From NCBI RefSeq assembly GCF_002994615.1, contig NZ_PVNK01000293.1, positions 1-52,116 of the forward strand: DNA of 52,116 nucleotides. Direction: 5' to 3'. Position numbers and translations under genes: made by a program. The stretch's first letter is position 1; each line of letters begins with the position of its first letter. The notes beneath the pieces are model-generated. The model made no database searches and was not told where the DNA came from. It worked only from the letters and a program-made list of their open reading frames with translations. Of this stretch, positions 27,521 through 40,033 are shown in pieces. This stretch comes from Enhygromyxa salina. Lineage in GTDB: Bacteria > Myxococcota_A > Polyangia > Nannocystales > Nannocystaceae.

Positions 27521-28297
27521 ATGGGGGCCATGGACAGCCAGCGCGACCTCATCGAGCGAGCGGCGAAGCGCCTCGCGCCGGCCCAGAGCATCCTGTTCGT
27601 GACCGGCGCCGGGATCTCGGCGGACTCGGGCCTCCCGACCTACCGCGGCGTCGGAGGGCTCTACGATCAGGGCGAGACCGAGGACGGCCTCCCGATCGAG
27701 GCCTGCCTGTCGGGGCCCATGTTTCGGGCCGAGCCGAGCCGGACCTGGAAGTACATCCGCGAGATCGAGCAGGCCTGCCGCGGCGCGAAGCCCAACACCG
27801 CCCACGCCCGGATCGCCGAGCTCGAGCGGTCCCGGGAGCGGGTCTGGGTCCTGACCCAGAACGTCGACGGTCTCCACGCGGCCGCCGGGTCCGAGCAGAT
27901 CCTCGACATCCACGGCGACGTCCACCAGCTGATCTGCACGGCGTGCGCCTGGCGAGACCGCGTGACCGACTACAGCGAATTCGACGGCCGCCTCGCCACC
28001 GACACGCCGAGCTGCCCCGAGTGCGGCGCGGTCATCCGGCCCGACGTGGTCCTGTTCGGCGAGCTGCTGCCAAGGGCGAAGATCGAGCGGCTCCAACGCG
28101 AGCTCGAGCGGGGCTTTGACGCGGTGATCTCGATCGGGACCACCGCGGTGTTCCCCTACATCTCAGCCCCGGTCCTCGCGACCCGGGCCGCGGGCGGCCT
28201 GACGATCGAGATCAACCCGGGGACCAGCGAGGTCTCGGACCTCGTCGACATCCACCTGCGGCTCGGCGCCGCAGCGGCGATGCAGGCGCTGGTCTAG
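27521..28297 (+). CDS. Sir2-family NAD-dependent protein deacylase
   Basis: 258 residues. ATG 27521 has AGGA five bases upstream; ATG 27530 is an alternative. Sirtuin motifs: FVTGAGISADSGLPTYRG (NAD binding), LTQNVDGLHAAAG, DIHGDVHQL with the catalytic His, two Cys pairs CTAC and CPEC for zinc, IRPDVVLFGE, and ISIGTTAVFPY. The Rossmann and zinc modules are complete, so activity is likely. The enzyme removes acyl groups from lysines, consuming NAD. The Tyr/Arg pair that marks class III desuccinylases is not obvious. It is divergent from the small membrane protein and followed by a hairpin at 28304. Confidence 0.93.
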   Translation: MGAMDSQRDLIERAAKRLAPAQSILFVTGAGISADSGLPTYRGVGGLYDQGETEDGLPIEACLSGPMFRAEPSRTWKYIREIEQACRGAKPNTAHARIAELERSRERVWVLTQNVDGLHAAAGSEQILDIHGDVHQLICTACAWRDRVTDYSEFDGRLATDTPSCPECGAVIRPDVVLFGELLPRAKIERLQRELERGFDAVISIGTTAVFPYISAPVLATRAAGGLTIEINPGTSEVSDLVDIHLRLGAAAAMQALV

Positions 28298-28303
28298 TCC
28301 TCA

Positions 28304-28326
28304 AGGGGCCTTTCAAAAAGGCCCCT
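28304..28326 (+). terminator. Hairpin terminator after the sirtuin gene
   Basis: AGGGGCCTTT-CAA-AAAGGCCCCT is a perfect 10-bp stem with a 3-nt loop, seven bases after the stop. The A/T-rich base of the loop is compact; no downstream T-run is seen. It could also stop antisense transcription from the convergent gene at 28430. Confidence 0.6.
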
Positions 28327-28413
28327 CGCTCCGGCGGCAAAGCCCCCTCCGCTCACCCCAAACGCTCGCCTTGCGGCTCGTACGAGCCCTAAATCATTCA
28401 GCTTTTTAAATTC

Positions 28414-28428
28414 AGCGCTTGATTTAGG
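28414..28428 (-). repeat. 15-nt recurring motif, third copy
   Basis: AGCGCTTGATTTAGG matches 14 of 15 bases of the motif at 19274-19288. It lies two bases outside the stop of the PEP-synthase-like gene, in an AT-rich patch (AAATCATTCAGCTTTTTAAATTCA). Confidence 0.45.
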
Positions 28429-28429
28429 T

Positions 28430-30376
28430 CTAGTCCGACGCGAACAGGCGCCGGGCGCGGGTGTCGACGCGGGCGATCGTGCCCTCGGCCAGCCGCGTGC
28501 ACCCGTGGCAGCCGATCAGCGCCGACAGCCCGAGCTCGCGGGCCATCAGCGCGCCATGAGCGAGCGCGCCGCCGTACTCGGTGCAGACCGCCCGGACGCC
28601 GAGCCGGACCAGGGCGACCGCGGCCTGGGCGGTGAGCGCCGGGATGCACAGGACCGCGCCCGCGACCGGGGGGTCCGCGAGCAAGTCGCGCAGGTCCCGA
28701 CGCTGGGCGATCGGCCCCTCGAAGGGCTCGCCGATCGCGAGCCCGCGCAGGCGCCCGCCGAAGGGGTGCGGCAGCGGCTGTCCGTCGATGATGCGGCTGG
28801 GCGGATCGAGCTGGGCCTGAGCCGCGAGCAGCTCCGCGCGGCGACGAAGCTCGCGCTCGAGCTCGTCGGCGTCGCCGAGCGCGAGCGCGTCCTCGTCGAG
28901 CGCGACGAGCTCGTCACCGTCGAGCAAGAACACCCGCGCGTCGTCGATGTCGAGGCGCCGACCGGCGTAGCGCCACAGCTCGCGCAGCGGGGCGAGGCCG
29001 CAGGCGAACAGGTGGTCGTCCCACTCGCCGAGCAGCCGCGCGGCCGCGGCCTCGCTCTCGGGTAGAGCGTGCTCCTCCTCGTCGTCGTCGACCTCGTCGA
29101 AGAGCTCGGCGAGGCTCGGGCTCGCGATGTCCCAGACCGCCGGCAGCACGTCGAGGAAGTGGGCCCGCGCGCGCAGGCTCAGCGGCGCCGTCTCGGACTC
29201 GGCGTCGGTGCCGGGGTCGTAGTCGGCGCCCGCGGTCCTGGCCAGCGCGGCCTTGCGGGCCGGGACCAGGCGACCCACGTACTCGTCGATCATGGCCAGG
29301 AACAGCGCCTCGGCCCGCGCGAGCGCGGCGCGGATCGGGGGCTGGTCAGCGAGGAGCGCGGCGAAGCTCGCGAGCTCGACGCGGGCCTGGGGCAGGGCCG
29401 TGTCGCGCAGCCAGGCCAGCGCGTCGTAGACCGACATGATCTCGCCGCTGTGCGCACCGAGCTCGCGGGGCAGCACGCGGACGTAGAGCCACCCGGCCAG
29501 GATCACGGGATCGCCCGACCTGCCCGGCCGCAGGGTCCCGAGCCGCCGCATGACCCACGCGTGCGCGCGCGACAGGGGCGCGGGGTTGTGCTCGCCGTCG
29601 AAGAGCAGCGAGCCGCGCATGTGTTTTTGCTGGCCCTCGCGCGCGACGGCCTCGGAGAACGCGGCCCAGCCCGGATGCAGCGCGGCGGTGAGCGGCCGGG
29701 CCTGAACCAGCCAGGCCTCGCCCTCGGGATCGACGACGATCTCGAGATCGGCGCCGTGGGGTCCGCCCTCGCTGGCGGAGACCTGAGCCGCGAGCGACTC
29801 GACCTTGGCGCGGCTGTCGTCCCCCCACTCGCCGAGCGGCCCGGCCCAATCCGGCGAGCGGCCCTCGGCCAGCGGCTCGGGCCCGGCGCCCGGGCCGTGG
29901 ACCTCGACGTAAAAACGATCCCCCGGCTCACCGCCACGCACGACCACCAGCAGCGCCCGACGCGGGACCTCGCGCTGGATCAGCATCAAGGTCCGCTCGG
30001 CGTTGAGGTTGCCGACGTCAACGAGGGTGCGACCGTGGGCCTCGATCATCGCGAGCGCGCCCTCGAGCTGGCTGAGGTCGCGAAGGCCCGGGATCGACAT
30101 GCCGAGCCCGGCGCCGCTGGTCTGCTCGCGATCTTCGCGGCAGCCCGCGCTCCGGGCGATCAGCGCGTGGCCGGCCTCGAACTGCTCGCTCACCCACGCG
30201 AGCGCTTCGTCACGCTCGCTCGCCGTCGCCCGCAGCACCGCCCGCGCGCGAGCCAGATCCAAGACGACGCCTGGCGGCACCCGAACCCCGCGGGCGGCCA
30301 GCGCATGCTGGCGCGCGACCTTGGGGTAGTCGCCGAGATCATCGCGGTCGGGGGCCTCGCCGATCGTGAAGCTCAC
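28430..30376 (-). CDS. PEP synthase/rifampin phosphotransferase-like protein
   Basis: 648 residues from GTG 30376. The N-terminal ~230 residues resemble the PPDK/PpsA ATP-binding domain (ALIARSAGCREDREQTSGAG and IVVDPEGEAWLVQARPLT). A helical middle follows (about 240-540). The C-terminal phosphohistidine domain has CTEYGGALAHGALMARELGLSALIG with the swivelling His, as in PEP synthase, PPDK and rifampin phosphotransferase. No PEP/pyruvate-binding TIM barrel is present, and the ATP-grasp is shorter than usual, so it is more like Rph-type enzymes that transfer phosphate to a small molecule. Substrate unknown. Confidence 0.82.
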   Translation of the reverse strand: MSFTIGEAPDRDDLGDYPKVARQHALAARGVRVPPGVVLDLARARAVLRATASERDEALAWVSEQFEAGHALIARSAGCREDREQTSGAGLGMSIPGLRDLSQLEGALAMIEAHGRTLVDVGNLNAERTLMLIQREVPRRALLVVVRGGEPGDRFYVEVHGPGAGPEPLAEGRSPDWAGPLGEWGDDSRAKVESLAAQVSASEGGPHGADLEIVVDPEGEAWLVQARPLTAALHPGWAAFSEAVAREGQQKHMRGSLLFDGEHNPAPLSRAHAWVMRRLGTLRPGRSGDPVILAGWLYVRVLPRELGAHSGEIMSVYDALAWLRDTALPQARVELASFAALLADQPPIRAALARAEALFLAMIDEYVGRLVPARKAALARTAGADYDPGTDAESETAPLSLRARAHFLDVLPAVWDIASPSLAELFDEVDDDEEEHALPESEAAAARLLGEWDDHLFACGLAPLRELWRYAGRRLDIDDARVFLLDGDELVALDEDALALGDADELERELRRRAELLAAQAQLDPPSRIIDGQPLPHPFGGRLRGLAIGEPFEGPIAQRRDLRDLLADPPVAGAVLCIPALTAQAAVALVRLGVRAVCTEYGGALAHGALMARELGLSALIGCHGCTRLAEGTIARVDTRARRLFASD

Positions 30377-30440
30377 CCGGCGATTCTACGCGCTCCAGGA
30401 TGGATTTGGGGACACGACCTCATTCAAGCAAGATCCCCTC

Positions 30441-30902
30441 GTGCAGATCCACCTACCTTGTCCGCCACTGGCCGAGTGGCTGCCAGTCCGCCTGGCGGGC
30501 ATGAAGGTGGCCGCGTGGGCGCCGAAGCAGGCCCCACGCCGGGTCCGCTCCGTGCTCGCGCAGTGGCCCGCGCTGGCTCCGGACGAAGCCAGCGGGGCAG
30601 GTGGCGCAACACCCGATCAACTCGACGCCCTGTTGTTTGGGGTCTCGCTCGAGCGGCCGGAGCCGCCCGAGTCGTGTCTGCCCGCGCTCGCGCCCGGAAC
30701 GTTGATCGTCGAGCTCGCGGTGCCGCGCCCCCGAGTGATCCGCGGTCTCCTCGGGCTCGAGCGCCGCCCGCTCGCGCGCGCGGCCGCCGGTCAGTCGCGC
30801 GTTTTGCAGTGGCTCGCGCGGGGCTACTACAACCTCGAGCAGTGGGAGAGCGTCGATCCTCACGGGGTGGTCGTCACGCTCGCGCAGGCCCGCACGATGT
30901 AG
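30441..30902 (+). CDS. Uncharacterised protein
   Basis: About 153 residues from GTG 30441; the frame is also open from GTG 30366, but that would overlap the divergent gene and includes AT-rich intergenic-like sequence. Content: AEWLPVRLAGMKVAAWAPKQ, PDQLDALLFGVSLERPEPPESC, LIVELAVPRPRVIRGLLGLERRP and VLQWLARGYYNLEQWESVDPHGVVVTL. No signal, membrane segment or known motif. A 7-bp hairpin follows the stop. The start and the family are uncertain. Confidence 0.55.
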   Translation: MQIHLPCPPLAEWLPVRLAGMKVAAWAPKQAPRRVRSVLAQWPALAPDEASGAGGATPDQLDALLFGVSLERPEPPESCLPALAPGTLIVELAVPRPRVIRGLLGLERRPLARAAAGQSRVLQWLARGYYNLEQWESVDPHGVVVTLAQARTM

Positions 30903-30903
30903 C

Positions 30904-30920
30904 GGCGGCCTGCGGCCGCC
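30904..30920 (+). terminator. Hairpin after the uncharacterised gene
   Basis: GGCGGCC-TGC-GGCCGCC, a 7-bp GC stem with a 3-nt loop right after the stop at 30902. It lacks a T-run. Confidence 0.4.
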
Positions 30921-31074
30921 TCAGCCTGGACCTGACATCGAGCGCCCAGCTGCGGGATACGCAAGCCGAGCTGCAGCAACCGCAGCCGCTTCGGCCCGAT
31001 CCCCATCGCGGTCGCCGTCGGTGGAGGCAGATGGTCGCACGGTGGTGGCACATGGCTTGCTTATCGGCCCCCGC

Positions 31075-31820
<746 letters not shown>

Positions 31821-31824
<4 letters not shown>

Positions 31825-33356
31825 AGTGGCACGCTTGGGTTGTGATGGTCAGCCTGGCGACCCTCGCCTGCGCCGACGACAGCGGGGCGGACGACGAGCT
31901 CGGCGAGACCGGCGAGAGCGGCAGCGGCAGCGGCGACGGCGACGGCGACGGCGACACCGGCGACGGCGACACCGGCGAGGCCGTCGGCGAGTGCTCGGGC
32001 TGGGATCTGCTGAGCGACTTCTACCCCGATGTCAGCTTCGGTGATCTCAGCGCGTGCAGCGGCGAACAGGCCGAGGCCATCGAGGCCAGCCTGATGAACT
32101 TCGACGGGTTGACGATCACCGGAGACTCGGTCGTCGGCGAGGACGGGAGCAACACCGCGAGCCCCTGCGTCGAGGTCTTGTGCGACGAGGACTACGCGTA
32201 CATCGCCTCGAACGCCCTGCCCCACTACGATCCTCAGGCGGCGCCGATCTTCGACACCACCGAGACCCCGATCGTCCACCGGATCCCGCTCGTGCCCGTG
32301 GCCGTCAGCTCCGACGTGAGCGCCGACGACTGGTACGACGCCCCCGGCTGCGAGTCGGCGCTGGGCATGGCCGTCGTCAACATGACCCCGACCATGCCGC
32401 CGTCGAGCCACTGCTGGTACGAGACCAAAGACGGCACCGCGAACACCGGCGAGCACTACGTGACCGACGGCGAAGAGGTCGTCCACAAGGTCATGTGCTA
32501 CGGCCAGACCGCGTCGCTGATCACGGGCATCCCCGCGTTCGCGCCCTGCGAGGAGGCGCGGCCGGATCCCTACGGCTCGCCGCTGTTTTGGGCCTACGAC
32601 GATCCCGACGAGTTGTTCGTCGACTACTGCGGCACCCACCCGGCGGCGATCACCCACAACCACTGGCTCAACGAGGTCTGCCTGGCCCAGGACGCCGACG
32701 ACAAGCCGGCCAACAGCTACGCCACGGGCGCGGCGAGCTTCGTGATCGAAGACCTCGACGCGGCGGACTGCACCGTCGAGTCGGACACCCTCGGCTGGGC
32801 CTACGACGGCCACCCCCTCGAGGGCGGCTGTGTGTGCATGGAGCGCGACGACGACGGCACCTGCACCGATCTCCGACGGGCGCGCTCGGGCTACGTCTAC
32901 GCCGGCCTCGCGCGGTGGGCGAACGACGCGAGCGACGACGCCAACATCCACACGGACGCGGTCGTTGCCAGCCACCTCGGGGTCGAGCTCTCCAGCTGCA
33001 CGACCCGCGACGACTGCTGCGACGGCGACACGATGAACTGCCGCCTCTACTGCCACCCGCTGCTGGTCGAGGACGCTGGCGAGGTCGCGCTCGAGCAGCG
33101 CTGCGTGACCCCGGACTACAGCTGGTGCGGGCACGAGTTCGTCGAGCACGACGACGTGCTCGAGGACGACGGCTACGTCTACCTCGACCGCTGCAACGGG
33201 GTCGAGACCGCCGACGGCTACGTCTACGCGGGCACGCCGACCTTCCCCTACGTCAACGGCTGCTACAAGGACGACCCGAGCGAGATGGCGATCGACGACA
33301 CCTACACGCGGCTCGACATGGACATGGGCGGCATGGGAGGTGGTCCTCCGCCATGA
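31821..33356 (+). CDS. YHYH-domain lipoprotein
   Basis: 511 residues. Signal with LATLAC (Cys17), then a Gly/Ser/Asp GDGDGDTG spacer. The mature protein is Cys-rich. THPAAITHNHWLNEVCL near residue 270 matches the His-rich region of YHYH proteins (PF14240 type), and LGWAYDGHPLEGGCVC near 325 matches their DG-P-(I/L) turn. Conserved His and Cys suggest metal binding. The C-terminal region adds CTTRDDCCDGDTMNCRLYCHP and ends in a Met/Gly/Pro-rich DMDMGGMGGGPPP. YHYH proteins are secreted or surface proteins of unknown function. ATGA overlaps link it to both neighbours. Confidence 0.85.
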
Positions 33357-34060
33357 CCAACCCTCGACTCCTGCTCGGGGCCGTGCTTGCCCTGGTCGCG
33401 TGCGACCCCGAGCTCGAGCTCGAGCCCGAGCCGCCGCCCGACAGCCTGATCGCCGCGCGTATCCACTATGCGCTGGCCAGCGACTGGGAGGAGGCCGAAC
33501 TCGTCGACGGCGCTCGGGTGTTCACCACCGACCTCGGCTACACCGTCGGGCTGACCTCGTGGTGGCAGAGCACCACCAACCTCGAGCTGGTCGCGTGCCC
33601 CGAGGACGAAGAATTTCGCCACGCCGGTCACACCCACGACGTCTCGCAGCTCGTGCTTCAGGTGATCGAGAATCTCGTTGACGGCCAGACCACGCTCGTC
33701 GGCGAGGCCGAGGGCGGCGAGCTGCCCTACTGCAACCTGTATCAGATCATGGGCACGGTCCCCCTCGACGGGGTCGAGATCACCTCGCGCGTGGCCGGCT
33801 GGTACCGGGCCCCGGGCGCGGCCGAGGCCGTCTCGTTCGACGCCGTCAACACCGTGCCGGTGTCCGTCCTGCCCGAGTTCACGATCGGGGCCTGGGACGA
33901 GACCCTCGACGTCGACGAGGCCCGCGTCGAGCTGGTCCGCTACCCCGCCCGGGCGTTCGACGGGCTCATGCTCGAGACCCTCAGCGACCTCGACCTCGCG
34001 TTCTCGGCCAGCCAGGCGCTGGGTTGGGACGCGGAGGTCCACTGGGCGCTGGCTCGCTGA
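33353..34060 (+). CDS. Lipoprotein, third gene of the YHYH operon
   Basis: 235 residues. Signal with ALVAC (Cys17), the same lipidation position as its two upstream partners, then Glu/Pro-rich ELELEPEPPP. The folded part has HAGHTHDVSQLVLQVIENLVDG near residue 85, a possible His metal site, and YCNLYQIMGTVPLDGVEITSRVAGWYRAPG. The layout, with an early GHTHD and a late beta-rich half, is reminiscent of MbnP-like copper proteins, but I cannot assign it. The start overlaps the YHYH stop by ATGA. It runs into the convergent RND pump gene 7 bp later. Confidence 0.75.
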   Translation: MTNPRLLLGAVLALVACDPELELEPEPPPDSLIAARIHYALASDWEEAELVDGARVFTTDLGYTVGLTSWWQSTTNLELVACPEDEEFRHAGHTHDVSQLVLQVIENLVDGQTTLVGEAEGGELPYCNLYQIMGTVPLDGVEITSRVAGWYRAPGAAEAVSFDAVNTVPVSVLPEFTIGAWDETLDVDEARVELVRYPARAFDGLMLETLSDLDLAFSASQALGWDAEVHWALAR

Positions 34061-34067
34061 GCCGGCC

Positions 34068-37000
34068 TCAGGGCGCCGAGGGTGCCTCCAGCTCGGAGTC
34101 TGGTTCCGCGCCCGCGCCGAGCAGCCCGAGGTCGGCGAGCAGGACATAGGCCGCGGGCAGCAGCACGAGCACGAGCACGGTGCTCGCGGCGAGCCCGAAC
34201 ACGATGCTCGTCGCGACCGGGATCAGCATCTGCGCCTGGCGGCTGGTCTCGAACATCAGCGGGACCAGCCCGGCGATCGTCGTCGCCGAGGTCAAGAGCA
34301 CGGCGCGGAAGCGCTCGCGGCTCGCCTTGGTCGCCGCGGCGATGACCGACATGCCCCCGGCCCGCGCGCGCTTGATGAACAGCATCAGCAAGATCGAGTC
34401 ATTGACCACGATCCCCGCGAGCGAGACGAAGCCGAGGATCGACTGCGAGCTCAGCGGCGCGCCGATCAACATGCTGCCCGCGACCACCCCGACGAAGGCG
34501 AAGGGGATCGCGAGCATGACCAGCATCGGCTCGATGTAGGTCCGCAGCTGGAGGCTCAGGACCGCGAAGATCGCGAGCATCCCGAGCAGCGCGCCTTGGG
34601 CCATCGAGCCCAGGGTCGTGGCCGAGTCTTCGATCTCACCGCCGATCGAGAACTCGAGGTCGGAGTACTCGGCGCTGATCTCGGCGAGGCCGGTGTCACT
34701 AAACTCCGCCATCAGCGCGGCGAGGTTGACCTGCTCGCGATCGAGGGCCCCGGACACGGTCACGGTTCGCGCGCCCTCGCGGCGCTTGACGGTGCCGTAG
34801 CTGCGCGACTGATCGATCAGCGCGATCGAGCCGAGCGGCACCCAGGTGCCGTCCTGGAGCCGGATCGGCAGGATCTCGAGATCGGCGATGGTGTCGCGGT
34901 GGTTGCGCTCGAGCTCGACGAAGACCTCGAACTCCTCGCCGCGCTCGAGCAGGTTCTCGACCGACACCCCGGCGAGCGCGGCCTTGATCTGCGAGGCCAC
35001 GGTCGCCCCGGTCAGGCCCGGGGTGCCGATCCCCGGGCGCAGGCGCACGCGGATCTGGGCCGTGTCGAGCTCGAGGTCGTCGCCGAGGTCGGACACGCCG
35101 TCGATCGCGGCGAAGTAGTCCTCGACCTTGGCGGCGGCCTCGTCGAGGCGCTCGAGGTCGTCGCCCGCGACCCGGACTTCGATCGCGTTGCCGCTGGGGC
35201 CGCTGCGACCGCCAGCTCCAAAGTTGGCCGAGATCGCGTTTGCGACCGACCCGAGCTCCTCGCGCCACGCGTCGGTGAACTCAGAGAGGGTCGTCTCGCG
35301 GACCTCGACGCTGAGCAGATCGAGCGAGACCGTCGCGAGGTGGGGGCCGCTCGCGTCGACGGCGGAGTTGTAGTTGAAGCGCACCGAGCTGTTCCGGACC
35401 AGGGCCTGGCCCTCGGGCTGCTCCGAGCTGAGCCGGTCCGAGACCCGCATCGCCGCGGCCACGACCCGATCGGTCTCGCGCTTGGTCGCCTCGAGCGAGG
35501 TCCCGGCCGGCATCTCGAGCCGAAACTCGACGACGTCGCCCTCGGCGTCGGGGAACGCCTGGTAGCTCAGCTTGCCGCCCTGCACGGCCCCGAGCGCGAC
35601 CAGGAAGGCCGCGAGCCCGAGGCTGACGGCGGCGTAGCGGTGGCGGACCACGAAGTCGACGGCCCGGCCCAGCCCGCGCTCGCGCAGCCACTCGAACCCG
35701 TCGTCAAAGCGCTGGCGCATCGCGGACCGACGCCCGCGCGGACGCAGCGAGTGGCCGAGGTGGTTGGGCAAGATCAAGAAGGCCTCGACCAGGCTCATGG
35801 CCAGGACCGCGATCAGCACGACCGGGATGACCTGCAGCGTCCGGCCGATCCGGCCGTCGATCGCCGACAGCGGCACGAACACGCAGATCGTCGTCGCAAA
35901 CGAGGACAGGATCCCGCCCGCGACCTCGCGGACGCCGACGATCGTGGCCTCGAGCGGCGCCTTGCCGGCCTCGAGCTGCGAGGCGACGTTCTCGGCGAGC
36001 ACGATCGCGTCGTCCATCAGCAGGCCGATCGCGACCAGCAGGCCCATCATCGTCATCATGTTGAGGCTCTGACCGGTCATCGACATCACCCACAAGGCGC
36101 TGAGGAACGCGACCGGCATCCCGGCGACGACCCAAAACGCGAGGCGGAGATCGAAGAACAGCCACAGGGTCAAGAACACCAAGAGCAGGCCCTGGAGCCC
36201 GTTGCTGAGCAACAGCCCGAGGCGGTCCTCGATCACCGAGGTCGTGTCGTTGATGATCTGAAACTCGACGCCGTCGGGCTTGAGCGGCTCCTGCTCGTCG
36301 ATGAAGCGCTCCATCGCCGCGAGGACCTCGAGGCTGTCCTCGGTGCTGGCCTTGCTGACGACCAACATCCCGGCGCGTTCGCCGTTGAAGTAGGTCTGCT
36401 CGGCCTCATCGGAGAACGCGTCCTCGACCGTGGCGACGTCGCCGAGCAGGATCTCCCCGCCACTGTCTCCGGTCGCAACGACGACGCTGCGCAGCTCGTC
36501 GGGGCTCACGCGCTTGTCCTCGTAGCGGACCAGCAAGGTCCGCCCGCGCAGCTGCAGCTCGCCGAGCGGGCTGTCGAGGCTCTGGGCCGCGATCGCGTCG
36601 GCGACCCCGGACACGTCGAGGCCGTAGCGGCTCAGCGCGACCTGATCGAGCGAGATCTGGAGGCGGTGGGTCGAGAACCCGGCGACGCTGACCTGCGAGA
36701 TGTCGGGATCGGAGAGCAGGCGCCGGGCCAGCCGCTCGAGGTAGAGCTTGAGATCCTGCCCGGACATCGCCCCGGTCACCGCGATCGACGCCACGCTCCG
36801 CGCGCGCGACTGGAGCGAGACCGAGGGATCGTCCATGTCGCTCGGGAAGTCGTTGATCCCGTTGACGGCCGACTCGATGTCGGTCAGCAGCGTCTCGGCC
36901 TCGAAGCCGTCGGAGACCTCGACCGAGACCGACGCCGAGCCCTCGCGCGAGCTCGCGCTGATCGTCTCGACGCCCTCGAGCCCGCCGAGCACGTCCTCGA

Positions 37001-37189
37001 TCCGCGCGACCACGGTCTCGTCCATCGTCTGGGCGTCGGCGCCGGGGTAGGAGGCGCGGATCTGGATGACGTCCGACTCGAACTCGGGGTAGGTCTCGCG
37101 CTGGAGGTCGGGGAGCGAGAGCACGCCGATCAGGATCAGCGCGATCATCAGGAGGTTGGCCGCCGTCGGGTGGCGAGCGAAGTAGTTGA

Positions 37190-37193
<4 letters not shown>
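34068..37193 (-). CDS. RND-family efflux transporter, inner-membrane pump
   Basis: 1041 residues, typical of AcrB/MdtB-type RND pumps; ATG 37193 gives MINYFARHPTAANLLMIALI, a normal RND N-terminus. Signatures: proton-relay region VAIGLLMDDAIVLAENV (TM4), the periplasmic porter halves, and the second-half LSSQSILGFVSLAGIVVNDSILLMLFIKRAR (TM10). It likely exports drugs, lipids or metals with the periplasmic adaptor at 37190-38725; the ATGA overlap joins the two. No outer-membrane channel gene is in the window. The substrate class is unclear: Asp pairs in TM4 are those of the HAE-type (hydrophobic/amphiphilic) more than of metal pumps. Confidence 0.92.
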
Positions 37194-38725
<1,532 letters not shown>

Positions 38726-38927
38726 CCGGCTCTCGTCGCCCGAGTTTCCGCGGCCAGGACGAGATGAGGGATGGCGCAGACGTAAAGCCTAGGTAAACGA
38801 CCGCCTCGCCCGCGCCTCGCGACACTGAGGTCCGCCGCGCGCGCAGCCCCGTTGACCCGGGTTAGGCTGGGGCCGAGCCGGTCAGATTATCTTGCGTCCA
38901 TCGTCCCCCTGCCGCGTCAGCCTGGCC

Positions 38928-39425
38928 ATGCAACATCACACCACCGCCGTCGAGTTTCCCACCCGCATGCGCGCACACATCGCGCTCGCTTGCCGCGACA
39001 TCGAGTGCTCCCGGGCCTTTTACGAGCAGCTGCTCGGCCTCGCGCCGGTCAAGGTCCGCGCGGACTACGTCAAATTCGAGGTCACCGAGCCGCCGCTGAA
39101 CTTGACCCTCAACCACAGCGAGAGCGCGACCCCCCAGCGCGCCCCCGCGCACTTCGGCATCCAGGTCAAGTCGACCGCCGAGGTGCTCGAGCGACGCCTG
39201 ACGATGGAGCGCGCCGGGCTCAGCGCTCGGACCGAAGAGGGCGTCGGCTGCTGCTACGCGATCCAGGACAAGGTCTGGTTCGTCGACCCCGACGGCAACG
39301 ACTGGGAGATCTTCGTGGTCACCGAGGCCGACATCCCCGAGCACACGCGGCCGAGCCCTGACAAAGAGGTTGGGCCCGAGGCCGAGCAAGACCGCGGCTG
39401 CTGCGAGCCGACTTGCTGCTCGTGA
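38928..39425 (+). CDS. arsI: ArsI/CadI-like vicinal-oxygen-chelate dioxygenase
   Basis: 165 residues from ATG 38928; ATG 38967 (MRAHIALAC) is an equally good start. Glyoxalase-fold motifs: RAFYEQLLGL, DYVKFEVTEPPLNLTLN, AHFGIQVKS with a metal-binding His, and GCCYAIQDKVWFVDPDGNDWEIFVV, which carries the adjacent Cys pair and the final Glu metal ligand of ArsI/CadI proteins. ArsI cleaves the C-As bond of trivalent organoarsenicals; CadI is a related cadmium-induced protein. The C-terminal CCEPTCCS adds possible As/metal thiol ligands. Followed 8 bp later by a SigZ-like sigma factor, which suggests a metalloid-response operon. Gene symbol is by similarity; true substrate unproven. Confidence 0.8.
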   Translation: MQHHTTAVEFPTRMRAHIALACRDIECSRAFYEQLLGLAPVKVRADYVKFEVTEPPLNLTLNHSESATPQRAPAHFGIQVKSTAEVLERRLTMERAGLSARTEEGVGCCYAIQDKVWFVDPDGNDWEIFVVTEADIPEHTRPSPDKEVGPEAEQDRGCCEPTCCS

Positions 39426-39433
39426 CGCAGCCA

Positions 39434-40033
39434 ATGGCGACGACGACGGCGACGACCCCTGCTCACGCGAGCATCGACGAGGCGGACTGGCGCCGCCTCG
39501 ACGCTGTCTTGCACGGCTTCTTTCGCGCCCGCGTCGCCAACCCCGACGCCCGCGCCGACCTCGTTCAGGACGTGCTCTTGCGCATCCACGAGCGCCGCGA
39601 GCAGCTGCGCGAAGGCGATCGCCTCGACGCGTGGGCGTTTCGGATCGCCCGCAACGCGCTCGTGGACTACCACCGCCGCTCGCGCCCGCAGGTCGAGCTG
39701 CCCGAGCTGAGCGAGCCACCGCCCGAGCCGGTCAACGACGCGCCGCGCGTGCTCGGCTCGTGGCTTCGCGGCCAGATCGAGCTGTTGCCGCCGCGCTACC
39801 GCGAGGTCCTCGAGCTGGTCGAGCTGCAGGGTCTGTCGCAACGCGAGGCCGCGACCGCGCTCTCGCTGCCCTACTCGACGCTCAAGTCGCGGGTCCAGCG
39901 GGGCCGCGACCTCCTCCACGCCAAGCTGCTCGAGTGCTGCGCCGTCGAGCTCGACGTGCGTGGGCGGGTGAGCGACTACCAGCCCCGCGCGTGCCAGCCC
40001 TGTGGGTGCCAGGGGACGCCGAACAACACATGA
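39434..40033 (+). CDS. sigZ: SigZ-like ECF sigma factor
   Basis: 199 residues from ATG 39434. Region 2: DLVQDVLLRIHERREQL and AWAFRIARNALVDYHRR; region 4: LLPPRYREVLELVELQGLSQREAATALSL with the helix-turn-helix and SRVQRGRDLLHAKLLECC. The C-terminal CCAVELDVRGRVSDYQPRACQPCGCQ is the Cys-rich tail of SigZ-type factors. The cysteines could sense thiol-reactive metals or metalloids, fitting the ArsI-like gene 8 bp upstream. No anti-sigma factor gene is adjacent. It overlaps the start of the enoyl-CoA hydratase gene by ATGA. SigZ is recognised by pattern; its regulon is not visible here. Confidence 0.8.
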   Translation: MATTTATTPAHASIDEADWRRLDAVLHGFFRARVANPDARADLVQDVLLRIHERREQLREGDRLDAWAFRIARNALVDYHRRSRPQVELPELSEPPPEPVNDAPRVLGSWLRGQIELLPPRYREVLELVELQGLSQREAATALSLPYSTLKSRVQRGRDLLHAKLLECCAVELDVRGRVSDYQPRACQPCGCQGTPNNT

